Of a stretch of 64,000 nucleotides of DNA, positions 30,864 to 41,407 are shown piece after piece (within the stretch, counting starts at the first letter, position 1; every line of letters starts with the position of its first letter). This stretch comes from Ulva prolifera (taxonomy: Eukaryota; Chlorophyta; Ulvophyceae; Ulvales; Ulvaceae). The notes beneath the pieces are model-generated. The model had not been told where the DNA came from and did not search any database. It was given only the letters and a program-made list of their open reading frames with translations. The stretch is taken from NCBI GenBank assembly GCA_023078555.1, contig CM041196.1, positions 9,504,985-9,568,984 of the forward strand. The letters run 5' to 3'. The position numbers and the translations under genes were made by a program.

Positions 30864-31007
30864 GAATCGCGAATGGTGCGCACATGATATACGGTCTTGC
30901 GGGATAGGCAGTTTTGCGTACGCGTTCATGATGGTATGCGTCAACAATACGGTCAATACGGTCAACAAGACCGTATGTCATGTGCGCACCATTCGCGATT
31001 CACGTTG
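30864..31007. repeat. Inverted repeat near right end of element B
   Basis: GAATCGCGAATGGTGCGCAC at 30869 and its complement near 31002 form arms of about 34-40 bp with few mismatches around a 66-bp loop. The loop also contains two direct copies of AATACGGTCA. It could be a MITE-like insertion or a transcribed hairpin. It lies after the second gene's stop. Confidence 0.85.
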
Positions 31008-31017
31008 AAAACCTGGT

Positions 31018-31090
31018 GCACCTGTTAAAATAGAGTGAATAAGAGAGAACAAACACCGATACCGAGTCGCATCCGTGTCAACGGCAACAT
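31018..31090 (-). repeat. Short retroposon-like repeat, copy 4 (inverted)
   Basis: On the minus strand this reads GTTGACACGG, then a diverged version of the GTGTTTGTTCTCTC/TTCACTCT repeat seen at 31950, 32361 and 32500. It shares extra upstream sequence with the 32500 copy, so copies have variable 5' ends and a common 3' end. Confidence 0.6.
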
Positions 31091-31194
31091 GCACGTGGCA
31101 CACATGTAAAGGAGGCCTCGCTGACCTCACCACGTACTCTGCCTCCGGCACGGTCGAACAGTGAGCAACCAAGTAATAACCCCTCATGAACCAG

Positions 31195-31548
31195 CATGTT
31201 CGTCCGGGCTTCCGGACGGATTCCGCAAGGCTCTGCCGGAACGTCCCCGGATCCGGAATCATTCCGAAATTTTAAGCATTCTTCCTCAAACAGTCCTCTG
31301 GATGCATCGCGGATCCTTTGCGCGTTCCGGCACCGCTCCGGAAACGTTCCGGCGGAACACCCACGTGGAGTGCACTTGGAAACCACCCGGTCGGAACGCT
31401 CGCGGAACTTCCTCCCACGCTCCGGACTGCCTTCCGGACGCTCCGCTAACAGTCCTTTCGCCGTTCCGGGGGCTCCGCCACGCTTCCGCCCCTCTTCCGC
31501 GAGCCGTCCTCGCACGTTCCTCACCACCACGTCACCATTCTCCTAGTG
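31195..31548. repeat. Right subterminal repeat region and terminus of element B
   Basis: TTCCGG/TCCGGA-type words are packed every 10-20 bp from about 31200 to 31510. The order matches part of the element A tail (GGATCCGGAATCATTCCGAAATTT here, GGATCCGAAATTT there). The terminus reads ACCATTCTCCTAGTG, close to the A terminus. These are the expected binding repeats for CACTA element proteins. Confidence 0.75.
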
Positions 31549-31919
31549 TGGAGGTCCCAGGCTCATGCGCGCAGAGAAGCGCATTGATAGCTGGCCTCCG
31601 CGAGCAGCTCGATGACGACGAAGTCATCGTGCCGTTACCGCTGTCGTGGAACGAAATACAGGCGTGGATCTCCTATGTCGAGGGACAAGGCCGCGCAGAT
31701 TCTGGGCCCTTCAGTTGGCGCCACTGCATCGAGCTCGAGGAAGCAGACCGTGACGCGCCAGACCACGATGCCACGCTCGTGCGAGCCCTGAAGGTAGGCT
31801 ATCGCAGGGCTACTTCATGGTTTTGTGAGCTATACATGCAATATCTCGATCGTCCTGTCCGTGTTGTGGGTGGCCACCCATGGGCCTGGCGCATCGATGC
31901 GATAGCACAATGCATAGTA

Positions 31920-32153
31920 CCGTACTAAATTAAGTCCATCGAGATGAGATTCGGTTTCAGTGTTTGTTTTCTCCCGTTCACTCTTTTGTAATAGTCCATC
32001 GACAAAAAGGCAGCGTTATATGGGGTCTAGGTCTAATAAATATTGTTTTTGCTGGGCCAGTCACTCCGAAAACTACTGATTATATATACCTAGCTGGGTA
32101 CCTAGAAAACCCAGCGTTATGCGTTACATGTCGATGGACTGAATTTAGTACGG
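31920..32153. mobile_element. MITE with TA target duplication (Tc1/mariner-like), in intron 1 of copy 1
   Basis: The left terminal repeat (31920-31942) begins CCGTACTAAATT and continues AGTCCATCGA. The right terminal repeat (32130-32153) is its complement with one mismatch. TA flanks both ends (31918-31919, 32154-32155). Without a nested 60-bp insertion the element is about 174 bp and has no coding capacity. The TA duplication and terminal repeats point to a non-autonomous Tc1/mariner-like element. Confidence 0.8.
31943..31992 (+). mobile_element. 50-bp insertion with 10-bp target duplication (copy 1 of short retroposon-like repeat)
   Basis: AGTCCATCGA occurs at 31933-31942 and again at 31993-32002, flanking a 50-bp insert that carries TTCGGTTTCAGTGTTTG and ends CACTCTTTTGTAAT. 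The insert lies within the left terminal repeat region of the MITE, so it is younger than the MITE. Confidence 0.85.
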
Positions 32154-32358
32154 TATATATATGCACTGCATACGCGTTGCACCGGTTCATGTACGGCTGT
32201 TCCGTAGCTTCTGCTGGTCATGGACTTTATCATAGCATTATTTTAGAGAGTTGAGTTCTTGTACATGCCCGCGTGGCACCGTGGCAGTGTGCATGAGGGC
32301 TCCATATTTGATCACCGACACTGCTGAGAACTCTTTCGAATGGCCATGTTTCGAATCG

Positions 32359-32405
32359 CTTCGGTTTCAGTGTTGGTTTTCTCCCGTTCACTCTTTTGTA
32401 ACAAG
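32359..32405 (+). mobile_element. 47-bp insertion with 12-bp target duplication (copy 2)
   Basis: TGTTTCGAATCG occurs at 32347-32358 and again at 32406-32417, flanking a 47-bp insert almost identical to the core of the 31943 insert (TTCGGTTTCAGTGTTGG to TCACTCTTTTGTAAC). Two unrelated sites with different duplications of the same tiny sequence show that it is inserted DNA. Confidence 0.85.
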
Positions 32406-32479
32406 TGTTTCGAATCGACCGACCCGTGACGTCCCTGCGTGCACAGTCGTGCGGTTGTGGTGTGATCGTGTGTGTATGT

Positions 32480-32550
32480 ACATGTGTTGCTGTTGATTCG
32501 GAGGAGATTCGGTTTAGGTGTTTGTCTTCTCTCGTTCACTCTTTTGTAAA
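32480..32550 (+). repeat. Short retroposon-like repeat, copy 3
   Basis: It contains GGAGATTCGGTTTAGGTG and ends GTTCACTCTTTTGTAAA. It is longer at the 5' side than copies 1 and 2, sharing TTGCTGTTGATTCGGA with the inverted copy at 31018-31090. I could not identify a clear target duplication. Confidence 0.65.
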
Positions 32551-35500
32551 GCCTGAGCCCAGGGGGGCATGTCCTGTACAGCATCACATTCTTGTTGATT
32601 ATACCAGTGCACTATTGCGGCGGCGTAGCAGCATGTAACTTTGTCGCCGCGTTCAGCTGCAGTCTAGCATGCCAGAGTCAACATTAATATTGTCCCAGTA
32701 CTAGTGGATGTGTGGCTGTGCGATCACTGATCATGAGGGCATGCATACACGATGTCACGGCCCATCTCATGCGCCACTGGCATCGCACGCGCGCGCCTCG
32801 CAGCCTAGTTGCAACTGAGGTTCGGCTAGCATGCGGAGACTCTCGGAGATCTTGGAGATCCAGCCTGATCATCCAGGCGTCCCTGCGGAGTGGTGCACGC
32901 TCAGCGCCGCCGCCTCTGCAGCTGACGATGCTGCCGGGATTTGTACAGGCTGCTGACTTCCTCCGCGATAGCGCCACCGTCGCGCAAGTGACTGACGCCC
33001 TCGCAGTGTCGCTGGACCAATCCGCCGGGTGCAGCACTGCATGGCATGGCCCCGCACTGCATGGCATGCATATGATCATGTCGAGCCAGCAAGAGCGGGC
33101 TGTCGGGGTGCGGCCTGATCTTTCCTGCATATGCATGTGACGCAGATGGACACCCCAACCTGAGGCCCGGTGAGGCGGCCGAGCTTGTTCACACATCGAT
33201 ATTTCGTTCGAGGCGCCTCGCCTGGTTGCAATAGCTGCCACACTACATTAATGGATTCAGGTGTGCAGCCATGCATGTATACACATGTACACACATCATG
33301 ATGGCTGCCGGCCACAAGCGGCCAGATCTAGAGAACACCGGCGGCGCGATCTGCTCATCTGCCACAGCCGAATCATCCTGAAATTTCAGCTTAAGCATCT
33401 GGAAGTGTGACTGGCGAGTCCATGGACGCACGCTCATATTCGCACAAATTCACTCTTTGTCACCACAAATTTGTGGTCTACTTTAAAGTAGATACTAGTA
33501 GTTTGCACGACTGCTGACATACTATACTGTAGTAGTAGTAACACAAGGCCGGCCGGCTGTGCAGATTGTGAGGGCGGTGCCGCACACATCTGTGCTGGGT
33601 ATCCTGACCGCGATGTACAGGCTGACCCACCCGCTCCGCTATGCCATGCCACCATCGGCCGCAGGCCGTGGCATCGATATCACCCCGTTCAGTCCACTTG
33701 AGCCACCCTCAAGCGACTTCTTCGGCCCGTACGTCGGGCCGCTGCTGCGGGCGCTGCCTCCAAGCTTCCACCCGGCCGTGGTGCGTGCATGCTGCTTGGA
33801 CCCTGCCGACGTTCTCTCCTGTGACCTCCGGGTTCTAGAGCCGGAGGCGAGTTCAAGTTCATCCGATGACGATCTCGGTGTCTATATCGAAACTATATAT
33901 GGATACAGTATATACTCGGAACCTGAGTCGGAGCCTAAGGTGTCATCACCCTGGTATGACGTGGGTGATCAACAACTGACGGAGCTCCTCGCCGCAGCAG
34001 CGCCGCTTGCTGGGGGATGCTTCAAGTGTGCATATGCATGGACTTCATGCATCGGTGACGGTAGCGGGAGCGATGAAGTTCCAGATGACTGGTACCACCA
34101 TGGACTGCTTCTCGCAGCTGGCTCCAGAGACCCCTATGGCGCGCATACATGTGGAGATCATCCGGCGGCGGGGTGCGGGCCGGAATGGCGGCTGCCGGAG
34201 GGGGGCCTGACGACGCTAAGGCTGGGCATCGATGATTCACGAGAACCCAAGACGGCTCGCTGGTGCACCGCGCTGGCGCAGCTCCGCACGCTGCGCTCAC
34301 TTGCAGTCGAGGTGTTGTGGGGACCGATCGGGTGCAGCATGCGAGACTTCACGGACGCGCTGCAGCACCTGCTCTCCCTGACTCACCTGTGCATCAAGTA
34401 TAGGTGCCTGCAGTACAAGAGGCGGTCGCACATTCGAGGATCGGGCCCCCCCCCTGGCAACGACGACTGGCTGCTGCTCGAGGGCGTCGGCACGCTGACG
34501 CAGCTCCAGTCCTTGGACCTGGACTGCTGCTACAACGCTGCCGCGAGCCCGGAGAGCGGGAGGTGTGCATTCGCGGCGCGCGCCATCGCGCAGCTGACGC
34601 AGCTGTCGCGACTGACATGCCTGCGCTACACCGGTGCCGCCATCGCCTCGGAGAACACCCAGCGGCTGGCCGAGTCTATTAGAAGTCTGGCGTCTCTGCG
34701 GGAGCTGTATGTTGCTCTGCTGGGGTACCGGTCTCACTTATTCCGTAGCACCGAGCCCTGGGGCGGTCATGCTGATCAACTTGAAGCTGGAGTTGACCAC
34801 GAGCCCGGCGCCCCCCCCCCCCCATGTCTGCCGCTGAATCTATTTCAGGCACCAGGGCTGAACTTGCTGCAGCATCTCGAGATGATCATGCAATTTCACC
34901 AATCCCCCTCAACCAGAGTAGATATCTGTTAAAGGCCGATCACAGAGTGCCATGCATGTATGCGTAAGCACGCCCCGGCCCTGCTGGCCAGGCTGACCGC
35001 GTTGCGTCTTGGTGCCGGCCTCTTTGGGTGTGAGCCCGAGGGCGCCTCTGTGGCACCCCTGCTTGCTGACATGCCGGCGCTCCAGTCGTTGCATCTCAGT
35101 TCCGTCGCTAAAGCAACGCGTTGGATGCAATCGGATAATGTTTGGAGCTCACGGGATCTCCTCAGCCTGGCCGGGGTGCTGCCGGGCATCGCAGGCCTGA
35201 CACGCCTCGACATCAACAGCTGCTACGCCAGCAGCGCCGCAGTGTTGGCGGTGCTGACCGCTCTAGCCCGGCCCGGCATTCCAGTGTGCGAGGGGCTGCG
35301 GGACCTTGACATCGGGCGCAACAACATTGGGCCGCAGCACGCGGCGGAGCTCGCCGGCCTGCTGCGGCAGTTCCACAACCTCGAGCGGTTGGGTATTGAG
35401 TTCCTGGGGCATACTGGCACTGGGCCGTTTGGCCTGGAGGGTCTGAGGGTGGTGTTGCGGGTTGTGGCCACTTTGCCGCGGCTACAGGTGCTGAATGCGG

Positions 35501-35583
35501 TGCGAAATTGCCGTGCAGAGGACAAGGCGGCAGCCTGGGACCTGACCGCGGGACTTGTGCATGTCAGTGATATTCAGTTGTGA

Positions 35584-36512
35584 GCAATGGCTCTGCAGTA
35601 ATGCGGTAGAAATTCTTGCATGTATACTACGTAGTGCACGTTCATTCGGTGTGTTTCATGCTGCGTGTGCCAGTGATGTGTGCTTGCGGCAGTGTGGGTT
35701 CACTGGGGCCGGTGCTGTTGAGCGGTCCCTAGGGCCTGCGCAGTGCGCTTAGGCCTGCGCAGTGCGCTTAGCTCTCGCTGCAGTATTCCGATGTATCAGC
35801 TGATGTAACCTCCAGGCTAAGCCAGATCGAGCTGTCGGCAAGCATCATGCCGCTGCAGTGACAGTGCGATGTATCCAACAAGCAGATCAGGTCTGCAGTC
35901 ACTACATACGGTATGTCAAGACATCAGGTCGAGCGCATGATGGTCCGGCTCGCCCTGTCAACGACCATGATGGTTACACTGCCAGGCCTAGGCTGCTGTG
36001 TCGCTGGCGTGGCGGATGTCTGCCACAGAGCGCGGAGTGCATGCATGAGAACTGGGTACTGACTTCACGGCAAGGCCGTCTGTGTAGGGATGTGTGCACT
36101 GCCGGTGTGGGGTCGCTTTTCAGGATTTCAAGGACTGCCACCCCAAAAGTAGATCTGAATATTCGGAATTGTTCTATGTGATCATGATCGGGCCCGATTG
36201 ACCCAACACTGGTGCACTGCACCGCTTCATGTGGGTCTGTTGTCTTGACTGTGGCTCACAGCATGCACCCGATCGATCGACGTCGACTACTAGCTGCTAG
36301 TAGCAGCTACATCGAGTAGACCTCAAAATGTGCACACCATTCAGAGTACACGCAAACATGAGATCATACCAATCTGCAGAAGATGAAGAGTGCACAGACA
36401 AATTGCCACACAAATATCGCCTACCCCGCGGCCATATGCATGCCAACCAGTCATGAAGTGAATCGCGAAACCCCCTCCATGCATGGAGATTGTACAATCC
36501 CGCAGTCCACAT
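35584..36512. other. Intergenic, duplicated at 40637-41420
   Basis: No gene seen. Several stretches match the region after copy 2 (for example GAGCGCATGATGGTCCGGCTC at about 35932 against about 40927, and CAGAGTACACGCAAACATGAGA at about 36340 against 41272), so it belongs to a segmental duplication. It also contains a 19-bp direct repeat, GGCCTGCGCAGTGCGCTTA, at about 35733 and 35752. Confidence 0.6.
36107..36213. repeat. Dispersed repeat of about 100 bp, copy 1
   Basis: It shares TGTGGGGTCGCTTT at its start, TGAATATTCGGAATTGTT in the middle and CCAACACTGGTG at its end with copies at 48005-48102 and 59366-59455. Confidence 0.8.
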
Positions 36513-36840
36513 GTTCCATCAAAAACGGAGGAAACACAGGGAACAGAGCATCACACAAGTTCCACGCTCCTCCATTTTGTTGTGCAGGAGCGGTCAGAGG
36601 CCTGGCTGCCAGAGGCGGTGAGTGCATGTGCAGTCATCGCCGGAGACGTGGCTACTGGGGTTGTTCGCAATGACGGCGGTGGCGGTCACGCCGCGCAGGT
36701 CGGACGACGGCAGAGCAGCAGAGGCGCCGCGGCTCCGGATGACGCAGATGTGGCAGACGGCGTCATGGAAGGAACACCAAAGCATGATTTGGACATGCAG
36801 GAATGACACTAGGAGCTTGACAGCTGTTGTGAAAGACATT
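36513..36840 (-). pseudogene. Remnant of a beta-helix repeat gene
   Basis: The left edge (36513-36560) matches the C-terminal end of the intact gene at 41421-41465 (CGGAGGAAACACAGGGAACA in both). The segment 36590-36790 on the minus strand encodes LRGVTATAVIANNPSSHVSG and the preceding GASAAL, matching LRGVTATAVVANDPGSHVAA and GASAAL near the N-terminus of that gene. Everything between is missing, so this is a copy with a large internal deletion. Confidence 0.75.
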
Positions 36841-38206
36841 CAAAGCTCGCAGCGACGGACGGCAATCTCAGGCCCTAGATCAGGCCTGGCCTAGCAAACC
36901 GTGTGAGGCCAAAGACAGAAGGTCGCGTAGGTCGGTGTCTGCGTGAGATCCTGTGCGCCTCAGGCATCATGCCCGTCCATGTCGTCAACCAAGAGTTGCG
37001 CCTGGAAATGCCCATGTCTTGCAAGACAGGGAAGACTGCAGCTGCGAGTGAGTCATGATCAGATACGGTAACCACTGTTGATAAGAGTACACCAGGATCG
37101 ATGAGACGACGTTGATGCCTCAACAGCTCGAGCCTTTCGAGGTTCAGATGGCCCAGGCACAACAGGCAACATCACCCGAGGATTCTGGCCTCCTGAGGAC
37201 ATGAGGAGGGTCTGCAGCGCTTGCATGGGGAGAGGATGCGTCTTCGTGTGACAGCCGGCACTGACCGTGACGGCAGGCGGAGGCCATGAACACATCTGAG
37301 ATTTCTGGAGCGGAAGTTCTCGCTCGAGCTGGCGCGCCAGGGGAAGCACTCATGAGTCATGTCAAAGCAATGGTGACTGCCTGGCCGTGCCCCATCCTTC
37401 ACAGCAACTGAGGCCATGTCGCATCTCGCGGTGTTCATACATTTGCATCAGATGGCTGCGACTGTTCAGTCTGTGGAGCTTGTGGCAGCCACATGAGACC
37501 TAGAGAGCCTCTGGCAGAGACATGATCCCCCGCTTTAAGTGCGCGTTCGCTGTGCACTCTACATGAACACGACCGCAAATCCCGCACCATATCTCCAACG
37601 TTATAGTGCATGGCTCCATTTTCTGTTGTCTGGTGATATTGATGACAGCAACAGCGATTGCAGCTGTGTGCCGGGCGGTGATGTCCACACCGCTGCAGCT
37701 GCGATGGGAGCACCGGGACAGCTTCCGCGCAAGTTTTAGGCCCGTTTATTGATTCCGGCCACGCAGATGCTGGAGCTTGCGATAAAAAATACATTCCAGA
37801 CGGACATCATGTCAGGCGCGCCAGCTTCCGGACATGCACGTTCCTTTCTTTGACGACAAAAGCGCACGCGTACTGTGATTTGACTAGAATGCGCTTGAGA
37901 TAGATTACAACTGTGGACTTGAGCCAGCCAGGTGGATCAAACAGCTTTTATCTTGCAGACGCAGCCTTGAATCGAGACACACGGCAGGCCGGGAGGAGCC
38001 TGTGGCCACTGCGACGATGCTGAAACCGTTGCATGCACTGTCTCGAGATACTGCAATCTGCTTTCAAACGGGACGTACAGGTGGCTTTCCGATACACGAA
38101 CCAGCGAATCAGGAACATACCGGCGCGTCCAGGTTCCAGGCGTTGACGTCTCGAATGATTGTGTCCATGCTGACACGGCAACGATCTGCAAGGGATCTCA
38201 GCAACA
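36841..38206. other. Intergenic, no gene recognised
   Basis: Open frames here are short and lack protein-like composition or homology to other parts of the window. No repeat was seen. Confidence 0.4.
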
Positions 38207-40636
38207 ATGAAACGCCAACGCATCGATGTGCCACTGCTGCAACTCTGCTTGACTGAATCCGCGGTTGTGGTTCTGGGCGGGCCCAGTGATCTGGAGATCC
38301 CTGCCTCCTGTGCGAGCGGCAGCGCGCTCATAGGCGACCTCCGCGAGCAACTCGATGACCATCAAGTCACTGTGCCGCTACCTTTATCCTGGAACGAGGT
38401 GCAGGCATGGGTAAACTATGCCGAGGGGCGCGGCAGCGCTGGTTCTGGGATCAGCGCCAATTCCAGCAGCATCCAGGAAGAAGACGCGGCAGACCTGGAC
38501 GTCATGCTGACAAACACCCTGCAGGTGAGATAGCAAGCGCAATGTGATGCCTCTGTGAGATTACAGGGTCACTGTGTTGTTCTGCTCGTGATATGGCGGG
38601 CTTGGTGCATGTCAGTGAGCATGCCTTGCTCAAGCAGCGCAACCGCGTGGTACCTGCTTGCCCTGGAGACGATCTCAAAATTTGTATCTACAGACGGCTA
38701 CATGCGAGCCTGGCACTTCTGGTGTCTATGCTGATTCAGCCTATGACCACTGACATGGGGGCTGCCAAACACAGTCTACCCACGTTGGGTCTGTGATCTG
38801 CAGCACATCAGACTGTCCATCCCAATCAGCAGCTACTGAGTAGCTCCCTCATATAGCTCACTTTCAAACGTCCGACGACCTGCACAATGAATAATGGTCG
38901 GAAGCAAGTGACGATCCATTCACTGTTGCCCACACCGCTGTTGTGTTGTGTCCGAGCCTGAGGATCTCGGGGACTGGCCCTGAGGCCTAGGCACATCAGA
39001 CGCCCAAGCATCTCCGAGGTGTGAATGTTTGAGTGGGTCGTGGCACTGCCCTTGACGCTGCTGACGGGAGTGTCCGCAGGCTGCTGAATTCCTTCGAGAC
39101 GAAGCCACCATCATGAAAGTGGCTAACACCCTCATAGATACGCTGGCTACTTTTACAGCCACCAACCCACTGTCTCCGAAGGAGCAAGTTCGAGCTGGAA
39201 ACGTGCGGCCTTGAACATGCGTGTCATGCATGCACTTGACTGCCACGCTGCAGGCTGGCAGGCGACCCACACATCTGCCAGCTATTTCTTTGATTTTTGC
39301 ATGCTCCATCTCATGATATGAACACACATGATGTCTGGCCTGTGGGTTCAAATGGATCATCATGTACGTCGCCACATGGGCGAGCCTTTGCCCTTGAGGT
39401 CAGTCCCTGTCTCAGAAGCATGTGCTCCCACGCAGACACCCGCTATGCAGATCCTGCGGGCTCTATCCCACGACAGCGTGCTGGCCATCCTGGCAGCTGC
39501 GTACAGAAGGCCCCGCGGGCCCGAAAGGATGTCAGATCTGTTGACTCATATGTTGGACATCATCGGGCATGATGGCGCCACTAGCTCATACTTCCGCCCA
39601 CCTCCGCCAGCGCCACCTAGCCCCTACGTCGGGCGGCTGCTGCCGCTGCTTCCTCGCAGCTTCCACCCAGCCGCCGTGCGAGCGTGCTGCCTGGACCCCA
39701 CTGATGAACAATCGTGCCAGCTCCAAGCAGGATTTTTAGTTCTGCATTCCAGGATGCTTGACGAAGATAATGAGAACCTGGAGCAGGTCCTCGCGGCGGC
39801 TGCGATGCTTGCCGGGGACTGCCAAGAGCAAGCGTATGCATGTGATGCATGTGCTGGCGACGCTCGGGACACCAACTCAGGTTGCCATCACGATCACGGG
39901 CCCAGGTCCACCCCGAAATCAGACTCTCGCAAAGATTCATGTCGGCCGTCCGCGGGCACTTCCGGGGCCGGGTGCGGCGTGCAATGGCGGCTATCGGCGG
40001 GGGGCCTGACGCAGTTGCGGCTGCAGATCATCGAAGCATTTGGCGCGTATAGTCCCCCCCCGGAGGGTGTTCCATTGCCGCAGACGACACAGGCGCCCGT
40101 CCGCTGGTGCACCGCGCTGGCGCAGCTCCGCACGCTGCGTTCAATCGCATTCGCTATGGCGGGCGGACGGCTCACGCACAGCACGGCCGCGCTGCGTCGT
40201 CTCCCGGCCCTGACACACCTCCACATCAGGTACATGGACGTCAGCGCGCGTGTCCATCCTGAGGGCACCCTAAACGCCAGAACATACAACGACCAGCGCA
40301 GCTGTGTTGGCGGTGCTTCGTGCTCTACCGCGGCCTGATTTTGCGGATTGTGAGGGGCTGCGGGACCTGGACATCGGGCGCAATGACGTTGGGCCACAGC
40401 ATGCGGAGGAGCTGGCCGGCCTGCTGCGGCAGTTCCGCAACCTCCAGCGGCTGGGCATGCAGGATCTTGGGCTCGATGCGCATTCTGGCTTAGAGGGGCT
40501 TAGGGTGGTGCTGCCGGCCGTGGCCACTTTGCCGCGGCTACAAGTGCTGAATGCGGAGCGGAACTGCGGTTCAGACAAGGCAGCGGCCTGGGACCTGACA
40601 GCGGGCCTTGTGCATGTGACGAGAATTCAACTGTGA
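38207..40636 (+). pseudogene. SKP1/BTB-like plus LRR gene, copy 2 (internal deletion)
   Basis: Exon 1 (38207-about 38525) starts MKRQRIDVPLLQLCLTESAV and contains EIPASCASGSALIGDLREQL and PLPLSWNEVQAWVNYAEG, ending at a CAG/GTGAGA donor. Exon 2 (39080-about 39202) begins AAEFLRDEATIMKVANTL. Exon 3 (39451-40636) begins ILRALSHDSVLAILAAAYRR and has YVGRLLPLLPRSFHPAAV, the CCLDPTDEQSC motif and early LRR sequence (LTHLHIRYMDVS). Near 40265-40310 about 290 codons present in copies 1, 3 and 4 are missing and the frame changes. It resumes with AAVLAVLRALPRPDF and CEGLRDLDIGRNDVGPQHAE and ends LVHVTRIQL. Likely non-functional. Confidence 0.75.
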
Positions 40637-41407
40637 GCAGTGTTCTGCAGCACTGCGGCAGAGGTTGAAGCACATAGTGCATGTACCTGCGTTGTATTTC
40701 ATGCTGTTTGTGCCGGTGATCTGGCATTACGGCAGCATGGCAACGGTGGTTCACTGGGGCAGGTGCTATCGAGCGGTGCCTGTGATATGATCGTGATATG
40801 ACAGCTGATGCAACTTGCAGGCTCAGCCAGATCGATTTTCCAATAAACATGATGCCGCTTCAGTGTGATGATGCCTATGTTTGCTCAAGCAGATCAGGTT
40901 TTGCAATCCGCAAACGGACCAGATCGAGCGCATGATGTTCCGGCTCGCCCTGCCGGGGACCAGGACAGGACCACCACCAGGCTGCTGCGTCACTGGCGTG
41001 GCGGATGACTGCCAAAGAGCACGAAGTGCATGCCTGAGAACTGTGTACTGACTTCATGGCCTGTCCATGGCCGACTGTGCACTGATGTGGGCACTGCACC
41101 ACTTCACGTGGCACCGTCGTCTTGACTGTGGCTCACAGCAGCTACATGCAATGGTCACACCACGTCCAGCACGGCTCTTGAGTGTATACGACACGCCTGG
41201 CTGGCGTAAAAAATGCCACCATCAAATGCTGTTCCTGTACTACATGATCGAGTAGACCTCAACACGCCAATCAGAGTACACGGAAACATGAGACCATATC
41301 AATCTGCACCAGATGCAGAGTGCACAGACAATCTGCCGCGCAAATATCGCCGCGCAGCCACGCCGCCCATTCATGACATGCGTCAATCAAGGAATTCATG
41401 GAATCCC
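40637..41407. other. Intergenic segment homologous to 35584-36512
   Basis: No gene seen. It lies between the converging ends of copy 2 and the beta-helix gene and is the second copy of the duplicated spacer. Confidence 0.6.

Larger units (their letters stand above)
23325..31548. mobile_element. CACTA-type transposon, element B (left end lost)
   Basis: It has the same organisation as element A: minus-strand transposase, 323-bp divergent spacer, plus-strand second gene with a hairpin array, and a TCCG-rich right end finishing CTCCTAGTG at 31548. Its left end, including the transposase C-terminal domain, is missing where element A begins. Protein-level similarity to A is clear but the DNA is well diverged, so A and B are related families rather than copies of one another. 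Confidence 0.82.
31549..35583 (+). pseudogene. SKP1/BTB-like plus LRR gene, copy 1 (5' cut by CACTA element B; internal stop)
   Basis: Exon 1 remains only from 31549 to 31793 (EVPGSCAQRSALIAGLREQL, PLPLSWNEIQAWISY, ending RALK before a GTAGGC donor). The first 30-odd codons present in copy 3 are replaced by the end of element B. Exon 2 runs from 32949 (AADFLRDSATVAQVTDALA) to about 33107. Exon 3 (33565-35583) encodes an N-terminal region with YVGPLLRALPPSFHPAVV and CCLDPADV, then leucine-rich repeats such as LTHLCIKY, LQSLDLDCCYNAA, LTRLDINSCYASSAAVLAVL and CEGLRDLDIGRNNIGPQHAAELAGLL, ending VHVSDIQL. One in-frame TAA (34930-34932) breaks exon 3, and the frame resumes unchanged (ECHACMRKHAPALLARL). 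A TGTAA word lies at 35804. Likely a dead gene. Confidence 0.78.
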
